Source: Desertimonas sp963732335 (lineage in GTDB: Bacteria > Actinomycetota > Acidimicrobiia > Acidimicrobiales > Ilumatobacteraceae). Taken from it: a stretch of DNA of 64,000 nucleotides. Positions 55,560 to 64,000 of this stretch are shown piece by piece. The stretch covers positions 62,001 to 126,000 of the forward strand of contig CAVSZO010000052.1 in the NCBI GenBank assembly GCA_963732335.1, read 5' to 3'. Position 1 is the first letter of the stretch. Each line of letters opens with the position of its first letter. The notes beneath the pieces are model-generated. The model worked only from the letters and a program-made list of their open reading frames with translations, did no database searches and had not been told where the DNA came from. The translations under genes were made by a program, and so were the position numbers.

Positions 55560-55625
55560 CAGGTGCGAGCGACGAGGCGCCAGCCGAGGAGCGGCCAGCA
55601 GCGGCCTGCGTGGCCGGGGAACGCA
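55560..55625 (+). repeat. 66-bp dispersed repeat, copy 2
   Basis: This matches 6643-6708 over 66 bases without gaps (about 54 identical), with the last 24 bases (55602-55625) identical. It fills most of the gap between E1alpha and E1beta and ends at the base before the E1beta ATG, so it must supply that gene's ribosome-binding region. Confidence 0.65.
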
Positions 55626-56639
55626 ATGACGGCGATGCCGATGAACGTGGCGTTGCGCTCGGCGATGGACGTGATGCTCGAACGCGACGACAACGTCGTG
55701 ATCTTCGGCGAGGACGTCGGCTACTTCGGCGGAGTCTTCCGCTGCACCGACGGTCTGCAGGCCAAGCACGGCAGCCACCGGGTGTTCGACGCCCCGATCG
55801 CGGAAGGCGGCATCATCGGAACGGCACTCGGGATGTGCGCCTACGGGCTGCGTCCGGTCGTCGAGATCCAGTTCGCCGACTACGTCTACCCGGCCCTCGA
55901 CCAGTTGATCTCCGAGGCAGCAAGGATGCGTTACCGGTCCGGCGCCGAGTTCATCGCACCGCTCGTCGTGCGCATGCCGTGCGGCGGTGGCATCCACGGC
56001 GGCCAGACGCACAGCCAGAGTCCGGAAAGCCTGTTCACCCACGTGTGCGGGCTGAAGACCGTGCTGCCGTCGAACCCGTATGACGCCAAGGGGCTGCTGA
56101 TCGCCGCCATCGAGGACAACGACCCGGTGATCTTCCTCGAACCGAAGCGGATCTACAACGGCCCGTTCGACGGCCACCATGAACGACCAGTCGTGCCGTG
56201 GTCCGGCCATCCGCTCGGCGACGTGCCAGACGGTCACTACTCCGTTCCCCTCGGCAGCGCCGTGGTGCGCCGGCCCGGCGAGGATCTCACGGTGCTCGCC
56301 TACGGCACGATGGTGCACGTCGCCGAGTCGGCGGCCGACGAGACCGGCATCGACGCCGAGATCGTCGACCTCCGTACGTTGCTTCCGCTCGACACCGACA
56401 CGATCGAGGCGTCGGTGCGCAAGACCGGCCGGTGCGTCATCGTCCACGAGGCGACGCGCACGAGCGGACTCGGCGCCGAGCTGTCGGCCCAGGTCCAGGA
56501 GCGGTGCTTCTACTCCCTGGAGGCGCCGATCGAGCGGGTCACCGGCTGGGACACGCCGTACCCGCACGCCCAGGAGTGGGACTACTTCCCCGGCCCCGCC
56601 CGCGTCGGCGCCGCCTACAAGCGCGTCATGGAGGCGTAG
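55626..56639 (+). CDS. 2-Oxoacid dehydrogenase E1 component, beta subunit
   Basis: This is an intact protein of 337 residues. It has the transketolase pyrimidine-binding domain (ALRSAMDVMLERDDNVVIFGED, HRVFDAPIAEGGIIGTALG, EIQFADYVYPALDQL) and a transketolase C-terminal domain (VLAYGTMVHVAESAA, DLRTLLPLD). It pairs with E1alpha to bind thiamine diphosphate. The ATG at 55626 is fixed by the conserved MNVALRSAMD start and follows the 66-bp repeat directly. The E2 gene begins 3 bp later. Confidence 0.92.
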   Translation: MTAMPMNVALRSAMDVMLERDDNVVIFGEDVGYFGGVFRCTDGLQAKHGSHRVFDAPIAEGGIIGTALGMCAYGLRPVVEIQFADYVYPALDQLISEAARMRYRSGAEFIAPLVVRMPCGGGIHGGQTHSQSPESLFTHVCGLKTVLPSNPYDAKGLLIAAIEDNDPVIFLEPKRIYNGPFDGHHERPVVPWSGHPLGDVPDGHYSVPLGSAVVRRPGEDLTVLAYGTMVHVAESAADETGIDAEIVDLRTLLPLDTDTIEASVRKTGRCVIVHEATRTSGLGAELSAQVQERCFYSLEAPIERVTGWDTPYPHAQEWDYFPGPARVGAAYKRVMEA

Positions 56640-56642
56640 GCG

Positions 56643-57921
56643 GTGGGGACCTACGTCGTCAAGCTGCCGGACGTCGGCGAGGGGATCGCCGAAGCCGAAC
56701 TCGTCGAATGGCACGTCGCCGTCGGCGACGTCATCGCCGAGGACCAGCCGATCGCCGACGTGATGACCGACAAGGCGACGGTCGAGCTGCCGTCCCCGGT
56801 CGGCGGCAAGATCGCCAAGCTCGGCGCCGAGGCCGGCGACGTGGTGGCGATCGGGTCCGACCTCGTGTGGATCGAGACCGACGGGGCTGCGGCGCCAGAC
56901 GATCCAGTCGACGAGCCCGTGAGCACGCCCGCCGAGACGGCCGAACCGGAGCAGGCCGAGCCCGCATCGGAACCACCACCCATTGAGCCCGACGGCGACC
57001 TGGCTGGCACCACCGGAGACTTCGCCGCCACCACGCGCTGCTACTCCCTTGGCCGCGCCCGCCGTGCGACGCCGCGCCGCCGCCCTCGGCATCGAGCTCG
57101 CCACCGTGGCCGGCTCGGGGCCTGACGGCCGGATCGTCCACGGCGATCTCGACCGGCTGCTCGGCGACCGCGGCGCGACGGCACCGGCGCGACCGACCGC
57201 GACGACCCCAACGGCGGTGAGCGACGACGTCGAAGCGATCAAGGTCATCGGGCTGCGCCGCAACATCGCCCAGCGGATGCAGGAGTCGACGCGGCGGATC
57301 CCCCACTTCACGTACGTCGAGGAGGTCGACGTCACCGACGTCGAACGGCTGCGCGCCGAGCTCAACCAGCAGTACGAGGGCGCCCGCCCGCGGCTCACGC
57401 TGCTCCCCCTGCTGATGCGCGCCGTCGTCGTCGCCGTCGGCGAGTTCCCTCAGATGAACGCCCGCTTCAAGGACGACGACGGCGTCGTCGAACGGCATCG
57501 CGCCGTGCACTTCGGCGTTGCCACGCAGACGTCCAAGGGTTTGATGGTGCCCGTCGTCGACCACGCCGAGGGACGAGACGTGTGGTCGCTGGCAGCGGAG
57601 GTCGCCCGCCTGTCGGCTGCCGCTCGTGACGGCACGGTGACCCTCGAGGAGCTGCACGGCTCGACGATCACGATCACCAGTCTCGGCGCGCTCGGCGGCA
57701 TCGTCACGACGCCGGTGATCAACTACCCCGAGGTCGCCATCATCGGCGTCAACAAGATCGTCACCCGGCCGGTGTTGGCGGACGGCAGGTGGACGCCACG
57801 GGAGATGATGAACCTGTCGTCGTCGTTCGACCATCGCATCGTCGACGGATGGGACGCCGCCCAGTTCGTGCAACGGATCAAGGCCCTGCTGGAGTCCCCG
57901 GCGCTGCTGTTCGTCGCGTGA
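56643..57921 (+). CDS. 2-Oxoacid dehydrogenase E2 (dihydrolipoyl acyltransferase, frameshifted)
   Basis: The N-terminal lipoyl domain (VVKLPDVGEGIAEAELVEW) carries the lipoylated Lys44 in DVMTDKATVEL. A Pro/Glu/Ala linker leads to the peripheral-subunit-binding domain (APAVRRRAAALGIELATVAG) and the catalytic domain ending SSSFDHRIVDGWDAAQF, with the HRxxDG active site. The frame changes near 57025-57032 inside the linker. About 426 residues, normal for a branched-chain E2. It transfers the acyl group to CoA; the shared E3 must be encoded elsewhere. The start is GTG. Confidence 0.9.
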
Positions 57922-57942
57922 GTCGACGCCGCGCGGCCACCG

Positions 57943-59488
57943 ATGGGTGAATTCATGACGGAACCGTCAGGTAAACACCCATCGGTCGGGGATGGCCACG
58001 GCTGGCAACCGGTCACGTTCGAGGCGATGTGGCGTTCCGCCGTGGCGACCGACCCCGAGGCGCTGTTCTTGCGCTTCGAGGACCGCGACGGGGGTGTCAC
58101 CGAGTGGACCTACGGGGAGTTCGACCGCGTCGTCGAGGGCGCCGCCAGCCGTCTCGCCGACGCCGGTGCCGGGCCAGGCAGCGCCGTGCACCTGGCGCTG
58201 ACCAACTCGCCGACGTTCGTCGCCGTCTGGCTCGCCGCCGTTCGCCTCGGCGCGTGGATCGTGCCCTCTGACCCGATGGCGACCGCGCACGAGCTGGCCG
58301 AGCACCTCGACCGCACCTCACCCGCCGTCGGATTCTGCGCCGTCGATCGAGCCCACGTGTACCGCGGCGCCGGGTTCGCTCCGTCCACGATCGTCGAGGT
58401 CGACGAGTCGGACGACGCCCTCGGCTGGCTGACCCCGGCTGACCCACGCAGCCGCGATCGCCCTGGTCTCGAAGATCGAGCCGCTGTGATGTTCACCAGC
58501 GGCACGACCGGACGGCCCAAAGGCGTCGAGATCACCCAGGCCAACTACGCCTTCGCCGGGATGACGATGGCAGCGGCGTGCGACCTCACCGCCGACGACC
58601 GCTATCTGGTCGTGTTGCCGCTGTTCCACGCCAACGCCCAGTACTACTCGTTCGCCGCGGCGATCGCTGTCGGGGCCAGCGTTGCCCTGATGCCTGCGTT
58701 CTCGGCGAGTCGCTTCGTCGACCAGGCCGCTCTATCACGGCGCCACGTGCGCCAGTCTCTTCGCCGGGCCGATCCGCATGATCCTGGCCCGCGGCGAACC
58801 GGTCTCGCCCGATCTTCCTCCGTTGCGCTTGCGCAACTGCTGGTACGCCCAGAACCTGACGCCGGTGCAGTACGACACGATCAGCGACTGGCTCGGCTGC
58901 CGGCCGCGGCAGTTGTACGGGATGACCGAGACGATTCCGGCCGTGCTCACCGATCGTCGCGACGACCCGAAATGCGACACGATGGGGTACGTGACCGAAG
59001 GGTGCGTGGTCGACGTGCAAGCCGGCGAGATCGTCGTCGGGGGCGAGCCCGGCATCACGTTGTTCGCTGGCTACCTCGACGACCCGGCGACCACAGCGGC
59101 ATCGTTCCGAGACGGTTGGTTCCTCACTGGCGATCGCGCCCACCGCGACGTCGAAGGTCGATTCATCTTCGACGGTCGCCATTCGGACGTGCTCAAGGTC
59201 GCTGGAGAGAACGTGTCCGTGGTCGAGGTCGAGCAGGTCCTTGCCATCCACCCGGACGTCGCCGACGTCGCCGTCGTCGGCGCCCCAGACCCGATCCGCG
59301 ACGAGGTTCCCGTGGCGTTCATCGTTCCCAGTGGTGGCGTCGCCGCGGACGAGCGGTTGCAACAGGTGCTTGCCGACTGGTGCGCGCAACGCCTGTCCAA
59401 GCCCAAGCGACCGCGGGAGTTCCGCTTCGTCGACGAGCTGCCGCGCACGAGCGTCGGCAAGATCAAGAAGTATCAGTTGCGGGACTGA
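57943..59488 (+). CDS. AMP-forming acyl-CoA synthetase (frameshifted)
   Basis: This is an ANL-superfamily ligase of about 515 residues. The nucleotide motif VMFTSGTTGRPKGVEITQ, the RQLYGMTETIP block, GWFLTGDRAHRD and the C-terminal PRTSVGKIKKYQLRD with the catalytic Lys are visible. The frame changes once near 58728. Sequence style is close to crotonobetaine/carnitine-CoA or short-chain acid ligases. It lies between the 2-oxoacid dehydrogenase genes and a Rieske oxygenase, suggesting activation of an acid in one catabolic route. The start is ATG 57943 or 57955. Confidence 0.82.
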
Positions 59489-59529
59489 CAGCACTACCCC
59501 TGCTCGCAAGTGATGAAGGTGCCCGGACG

Positions 59530-60714
59530 ATGACGGTGTCTCAACGACGCCCTGCTGGCGAGCCTCGACGACTCGATCACCGACGTCGCCAAGGCGTCGA
59601 CGCTGCCCGCGGTGTTGTACACCTCTGCCGAGGTGCTCGACTTCGAGCTCGATGCTCTGTTCGCCCACGAGTGGTTGTGCGTCGGCCGGGCGGAGCGAGC
59701 CCGAACCCAGGTGACTGGTTCACCACGACGTTCGGCGACGAGCCGATCATCATCACTCGCGACAAGACCGGCACGCTGAACGCCCTGTCAGCGGTGTGCC
59801 GGCACCGGGCGATGCAGGTGTGCGACGGAACCGGCAACTCGACGACGCTGAAGTGCCCGTACCACCACTGGACGTACGCCCTCGACGGTCGTCTGCTCGG
59901 CGCCCCGGCGATGGAACGGACCGCCGTCTTCGAGAAGGCCGAGTTGGGCCTGCCTCGGTTGCAGGTCGAGGAGTGGCACGGGTTCGTGTTCGTCAACCTC
60001 GATCCCCACGCCCCACCACTCGTGCCGACGCTCGCCCGCTACGAGCCGTACCTCGCCAACTACGACCTCGCCGAGGCGGTGTGTCCCGGCACGTTCACCC
60101 TCAGCGGACTGCCGTGGAACTGGAAGGTGATGTTCGAGAACTTCAATGACGGCTACCACGCCAACCGCCTCCACCAGTACGTCCAGGACTTCTGCCCGTC
60201 GTCGATGACGGCGTTCCCGGTGCCCTGGGACGACGCCTCCAACGTCATCTTCCGCACGGCCGGCTACACCCACCGCGACGGCGGCTTCAACGCCACCCAC
60301 CAGGCGATCATGCCGGTGTTCCCCAAGCTCACCGACGAGGAACGCTGGCGATCGACGTTCGCCCTCGTACCCCCGACGCTCTGCTTCGGCACCGCCCCCG
60401 ACCAGTGCTTCTTCTTCCTCGTCCGCCCGACCGGACCGGAGACGATCGACGTCGAGATCGGCTACCTCTTCCACCCGTCGGCGCCGGAGGACCCGCTGTT
60501 CGAGCACAAGCTGCAGCTCTCCGACGTCGGCGTGCAGGTGTTCGTCCGCCAGGACCAGGACGCCACGACGAAGGTGCAGCGCGGATTGCGCTCCCGCTTC
60601 GCGCCGCGGGGGCGATACTCGTGGCAGGAGGAGAGCCACGTGCAGTTCAACCGCTGGCTCGTGCAGCGTTACCGCCGGCATTGGCCGACCACGACCGCGG
60701 CATCGTACGATTGA
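59530..60714 (+). CDS. Rieske non-haem iron oxygenase, alpha subunit (frameshifted)
   Basis: This is a protein of about 394 residues. The Rieske [2Fe-2S] site is CRHRAMQVC...CPYHHW (Cys-x-His, Cys-x2-His). The mononuclear iron site follows in FENFNDGYHANRLHQ with two His, and the later Asp in RQDQDATT. The N-terminal 55 residues (LLASLDDSITDVAKASTLP, LFAHEWLCVGRAERA) lie in another frame, so changes near 59545 and 59700 are needed. It resembles the choline/carnitine monooxygenase type, which cleaves or oxidises quaternary amines, but the substrate is unproven. No reductase gene is adjacent. Confidence 0.82.
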   Translation: MTVSQRRPAGEPRRLDHRRRQGVDAARGVVHLCRGARLRARCSVRPRVVVRRPGGASPNPGDWFTTTFGDEPIIITRDKTGTLNALSAVCRHRAMQVCDGTGNSTTLKCPYHHWTYALDGRLLGAPAMERTAVFEKAELGLPRLQVEEWHGFVFVNLDPHAPPLVPTLARYEPYLANYDLAEAVCPGTFTLSGLPWNWKVMFENFNDGYHANRLHQYVQDFCPSSMTAFPVPWDDASNVIFRTAGYTHRDGGFNATHQAIMPVFPKLTDEERWRSTFALVPPTLCFGTAPDQCFFFLVRPTGPETIDVEIGYLFHPSAPEDPLFEHKLQLSDVGVQVFVRQDQDATTKVQRGLRSRFAPRGRYSWQEESHVQFNRWLVQRYRRHWPTTTAASYD

Positions 60715-60719
60715 AGCGA

Positions 60720-60732
60720 ATGGTCTGACCAT
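60720..60732. promoter_or_regulatory. GntR-type operator before second BMP importer
   Basis: ATGGTC-T-GACCAT is a perfect 6-1-6 palindrome (60720-60732), identical in its arms to the core of the site at 46710-46722 before the GntR gene. TTGAAG at 60711-60716 could be a -35 box, putting the operator inside the promoter. The BMP gene starts at 60763. Confidence 0.65.
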
Positions 60733-60762
60733 CAGTCCAGGCTCGCTCGAGGGGGAGACAGC

Positions 60763-61911
60763 GTGAAAATCATCCAGACCTTGATCCGCCAGCGTCGCAT
60801 CGCGATGGTCGTCGCCGTGGCCGGCTTGGCGCCGGCGGCCGGCCTCGCCGCGGCGACCGGTACCACTGAACCGCCCGCCGACACGGCGATGACCGGCGAC
60901 ACGACGGGCACCTCGGCGGCGGCCGAACCCGTGAACCTCGACACCAACGGGGACGGTGTCGTTCTGATCGGCATCGCCACTCCGGGTCCGCGCGACGACG
61001 GCGGTTACTACCAGGCGATGGTCGACGGCATCACCCAGCTGTCGGAGGAGAACGGCTTCGAGGAGCCGATCATCGTCGACAACATCGACCCGGCGCAGGC
61101 CGAGACAGAGCTGCGCAACCTGGCCCGCCAGAACGTCGACGTCATCGCCGTCGGCGCCGGCGAGCTGTCCGATCCACTGCCCGCGCTCAGCGAGGAGTTC
61201 GCCGACATCTTCTGGTACTGCAACTGTGGTGCCGGCCTCGCCGACGCCCCCGGGATTGCCCAGGCGCGTGACGACTCGTCCCAGATCAGCTACACGGCCG
61301 GGTACGCCACCGGGTTGCTGCTGCAGGACACCGACTCGACGTCGGCCGCCTTCCTCGGCTGCTGCGACCTCGACTTCGAGCGGGAGGCGTTCCTCGCCTT
61401 CGAAGCCGGGCTGCAGGCGGTCGACGACTCGTTCACGGCCATCTACATCCCGACCGGTGACTTCAACGACGTCGCCGGGGCGACCGAGGCGTACAACCAG
61501 GCCGTCGCCGACGGTGCCGGCGCCGTGTACCCGTTCCTCGGAGGCTCGCAGGAAGCGGTTGCCTCGCTCGCCAACGAGGACGGCATCATCACGATGGCCC
61601 CGGGCCCGGCCGATGCGTGCGAGCGGGAGGAGGTCGACTACCAGATCGCCGTGGTGTTCGACGCCGGCATCTACGTCACCGAGAGCATGTGCGACGGGAT
61701 CATCGCCGGGGAGCTGTCGGAGGGCGAAGCGAAGTTCTTCCTCGTCGGTGACTTCGACCCGGTCGGCGCCAAGTTCTGCGACGCCACGCCGGAGCAGGAG
61801 GAAGCGCTGCAGGCAGTGCGCGACCAGATCGCCGCCGGCGAGTTCGACGAGCTGTTCGGCGAGATCAAGGGCGAGGCCTACGGAGGAGGAGCACCCGTCA
61901 CCACGGGGTGA
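60763..61911 (+). CDS. BMP-family ABC transporter substrate-binding protein 2
   Basis: This is an intact protein of 382 residues. A signal peptide (about 1-31) is followed by a Thr/Glu/Pro linker and a type I binding-protein fold. Recognisable parts are LIGIATPGPRDDGGYYQAMVDG, YAGYATGLLLQD-like YTAGYATGLLL, and VVFDAGIYVTESMCDGI. It keeps the BMP pattern but differs from the copy at 35550, so it likely binds another ligand. Several Cys (CNC, CC) are unusual for the family. GAGGGGGAGA precedes the GTG start. A GntR-type operator lies 30 bp upstream. Confidence 0.82.
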   Translation: MKIIQTLIRQRRIAMVVAVAGLAPAAGLAAATGTTEPPADTAMTGDTTGTSAAAEPVNLDTNGDGVVLIGIATPGPRDDGGYYQAMVDGITQLSEENGFEEPIIVDNIDPAQAETELRNLARQNVDVIAVGAGELSDPLPALSEEFADIFWYCNCGAGLADAPGIAQARDDSSQISYTAGYATGLLLQDTDSTSAAFLGCCDLDFEREAFLAFEAGLQAVDDSFTAIYIPTGDFNDVAGATEAYNQAVADGAGAVYPFLGGSQEAVASLANEDGIITMAPGPADACEREEVDYQIAVVFDAGIYVTESMCDGIIAGELSEGEAKFFLVGDFDPVGAKFCDATPEQEEALQAVRDQIAAGEFDELFGEIKGEAYGGGAPVTTG

Positions 61912-61915
61912 GCCG

Positions 61916-63503
61916 ATGACTGACCTCTCGGTTCGGCCGGTCGCCGACGTTGACCGGCCGCATCCTGCCGTCGCCATCCGCAACGTCACCAAGCGCTACG
62001 GCGACGATCGTCGCGTGCGACGGCGTCGACCTCGACCTGCAGCGCGGCCAGGTGCACGGGATTCTCGGAGAGAACGGCGCCGGCAAGTCGACGCTGATGA
62101 GGATCCTCATCGGGCTCGTCATCCCGGACAGTGGCGAGATCGCCATCGACGGCCGGGTGCAACGGATCACCGATCCGCAAACCGCCGCGGCCCTAGGCAT
62201 CGGCATGGTGCACCAGCACTTCAGTCTCGTCGACGAGTTGCTCGTGTGGGAGAACGTGGCCCTCGGCGAGGCCGGCCGTCTCGACCGGCGGGCCGCCCGC
62301 AACCTGGTCGGCGAGATCGGTGAGCGTTACGGGCTGGGGCTCGATCCCGACGCCCTGGTCGGCGATCTCACGGCCGGGCTCCGCCAGCGCGTCGAGATCG
62401 TCAAGTGCCTGCGCCGTGACCCCGACATCGTCGTCTTCGACGAACCGACGTCGGTGCTCACGCCACAGGAGTCCGAGCAGCTGTTCGACGTTCTTCGTGT
62501 CGCCGTGGTCACCGAGCGCAAGGCGGTCGCCCTCGTCAGCCACAAGCTCGACGAGGTCCTCCATGCCACCGATGTCGTGACGATCCTGCGCCGTGGTCGA
62601 GTCGTCGAGGAGATGGCGACAGCCGACGCCGACGCCCGAACCCTCGCCCAGGCGATGGTCGGACGACCCGTCTCGTTGCGCCGCGAGGCGCTGGCCCTCG
62701 GGCTGGTTGAGGAGCCCGTGGCGACAACTGCCGAAGCGGGTGCACGAGCATCGACCACGGGGCCACCTGCGCTGCGCATCAGCGACGCCGTGGCGTCCGT
62801 TAACGGTCGGGCCGTTCTCGACCACCTGTCCCTCGACGTGCATGCCGGCGAGATCGTCGGCGTCGCCGGCGTCGAGGGCAACGGCCAGGCCGAGCTCGCC
62901 GATGTCCTCGGCAGCCTGCTCACCCTCGACGCGGGGACTGTCGAGGTGAGCGGCGTCGCGGTGCCGACCGGGCGGGCCGGAGCGATGGGTGATGCTGGGA
63001 TCGGGTTGATCCCCGAGGACCGCCACGACGCCGGCTGCGTGCTCGGGCTCAGTGTCGCCGAGAACCTGGCCCTCGGCGAGCTCGGGCGTGGCGGGGCGCT
63101 CGAACGCATCGACCGCGCTGCGCGACGGCAACGAGCGCAGCAACTGATCGCCGAGTTCGGCATCGACTGCACCGGTCCCGACGCCCCGTTCGCGTCGCTG
63201 TCGGGTGGGAATCAGCAGCGTGTCGTGCTCGCCCGGGAGCTGACCGCCGAGCCGACCGTGCTCGTCGCCGCCCAGCCCTGCCGCGGCCTCGACGTCGGGG
63301 CGATCGAGTTCATCGGCCAGCGCCTGCGCGCCGCCGCCGATCGCGGCATCGCCGTACTGCTGATCTCCAACGAGCTCGAGGAGATCTTCGCCCTCGCCGA
63401 CCGCATCGTCGTCATCCACGCCGGGCGAATCCGCGGCGAGATGGCACGTGCCGACGCCGACATCGAGCGCATCGGGCTGATGATGGGCGGCGTGGATGCT
63501 TGA
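61916..63503 (+). CDS. BMP-type importer ATPase 2 with two ABC domains (frameshifted)
   Basis: The N-terminus (VAIRNVTKRYG) and the rest (ACDGVDLDLQRGQVHGILGENG) are in different frames, changed near 62007. Domain 1 has Walker A GENGAGKST and Walker B VVFDEPTSVLTPQE. Domain 2 has GVEGNGQAE instead of a P-loop, signature LSGGNQQR and AAQPCRGLDVG at Walker B, so it is probably weakly catalytic. About 529 residues. It follows its binding-protein gene by 4 bp, and its stop overlaps the permease start. Confidence 0.87.
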
Positions 63504-64000
63504 CCACGGCGTGGCACGCACGGTGCGTGCTCTACGCCCTCTCGGTAGCTCGGTGCGCTCGCCCTCTCTGCCGTTCTCGTGTCGGCGACCGGAGGCTCCG
63601 CGCCGGCGGTGTGGAGGGCGCTGCTCGACGGGAGCATCCGCTCGCCGGGCGCCTGGGGACTGACGCTGACGACGATGGCACCACTGCTGATCGTGGCCGT
63701 CGGGGCGATTGCCGCTACCCGGGCGGGGCTGATCAACATCGGCCAGGAGGGGCAGCTGTTGATCGGCGCCTGCTTCGCCGCCTACACGGCGGCGCGCCTG
63801 CCGGGGCCGGGACCGATCGTCCTCGTCGCCACCCTGCTCGCCGCCGCCCTCGGTGGCGGTCTGTGGGCGGGGATCGCCGCCGTGTTGAAGGTCTGGCGCA
63901 ACGTCCCCGAGGTGCTCAGCACCCTGCTGCTCACGTTCATCGCCTTCCCGTTGCTGACGTACGGGCTGCGTCAGCAGTGGCTGCTCGGCGACCGCGAAAA
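63500..64000 (+). CDS. BMP-type importer permease, cut by window end (frameshifted)
   Basis: From a probable TTG at 63500, overlapping the ATPase stop, the chain reads WHARCVLYALSVA. After a one-base change near 63548 it continues LGALALSAVLVSATGG, then IAATRAGLINIGQEGQLLIGA and VLKVWRNVPEVLSTLLLTFIA. These are typical of BPD_transp_2 permeases of nucleoside importers (matching NIGVDGQ and NVNEVISTIML in the first system). The frame is open at base 64000, so only the first 165 or so residues are seen. A second permease is expected beyond the window. Confidence 0.8.
   Translation, partial: MTTAWHARCVLYALSVARCARPLCRSRVGDRRLRAGGVEGAARREHPLAGRLGTDADDDGTTADRGRRGDCRYPGGADQHRPGGAAVDRRLLRRLHGGAPAGAGTDRPRRHPARRRPRWRSVGGDRRRVEGLAQRPRGAQHPAAHVHRLPVADVRAASAVAARRPRK

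Noticed and set aside
57943..60714. A 923-codon frame joining acyl-CoA ligase and Rieske oxygenase
   Set aside because: The ligase ends in a different frame at 59488 with its normal catalytic lysine tail; the frames coincide only because of indels in both genes.

Overview
The window is high-GC DNA with frequent GTG/TTG starts and many ATGA/GTGA start-stop overlaps. It most resembles an actinobacterium, and I infer the class Acidimicrobiia (Ilumatobacter-like). The grounds are a form II CO-dehydrogenase set, a DUF501 gene, a SARP-type regulator, PIM-type glycosyltransferases and secreted binding proteins with Gly-Thr-Glu-Pro linkers. This placement is inference, because no rRNA or tRNA gene is visible. 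About 20 genes are interrupted by one-base frame changes that leave conserved sequence intact on both sides. This looks like uncorrected indel errors rather than real gene decay, so such genes are annotated over their full span.

Layout. 1-0.8 kb: 3' end of a CoxL-type molybdopterin subunit. 0.85-5.4 kb: an OSBS/N-acylamino-acid racemase-like enolase, a HAD phosphatase, a small membrane protein and otsA-otsB (trehalose). 5.5-6.6 kb: a broken MmcQ/YjbR gene, then bfd-bfr behind a possible iron box. 6.7-10.5 kb: coxS-coxL-coxM with the form II AYRGAGR motif. 10.5-18.1 kb: a lipase-maturation-factor-like protein, an atypical SDR, a three-gene glycosyltransferase/deacetylase operon and glgX. 18.1-24.6 kb: the accessory set for the molybdo-flavoenzyme (MoxR ATPase CoxD, VWA protein CoxE, a split XdhC/CoxI, MocA-like cytidylyltransferase, CoxG), interrupted by an NlpC/P60 hydrolase and followed by a DUF501 protein. 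24.6-35.4 kb: acetyltransferase, two enoyl-CoA hydratases, a SARP regulator, a GT-C-like membrane protein, a PhoX-type Tat protein and an SGNH hydrolase.

35.5-44.1 kb: a BMP-family nucleoside-type ABC importer (binding protein, double ATPase, two permeases) followed by queF, a PhyH dioxygenase, adenosine deaminase and upp, which reads as nucleoside uptake plus salvage. 44.2-46.7 kb: a minus-strand overlapping operon (two VOC proteins, a SnoaL-like protein and a heavily frameshifted AbiEi/DUF559 gene). 46.8-52.0 kb: a GntR/FCD repressor heading a VOC-cupin-hydantoinase A-hydantoinase B operon. 52.0-54.2 kb: a CPH-type copper P-type ATPase facing a CsoR-like palindrome. 54.3-60.7 kb: branched-chain-type 2-oxoacid dehydrogenase E1alpha, E1beta and E2, an acyl-CoA ligase and a Rieske oxygenase. 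60.8-64 kb: a second BMP-type importer, cut by the window end.

Main non-gene signals. A GntR-type operator (ATGGTC-N-GACCAT) sits before both the GntR gene and the second BMP importer, which suggests one regulon linking hydantoinase and transporter. Three dispersed repeat families are present: a 49-bp palindrome in two copies, a 66-bp element in two copies just ahead of coding starts, and a 17/18-bp CGGAGTGTT unit in five copies. A perfect CsoR-like palindrome carries divergent -10 boxes.
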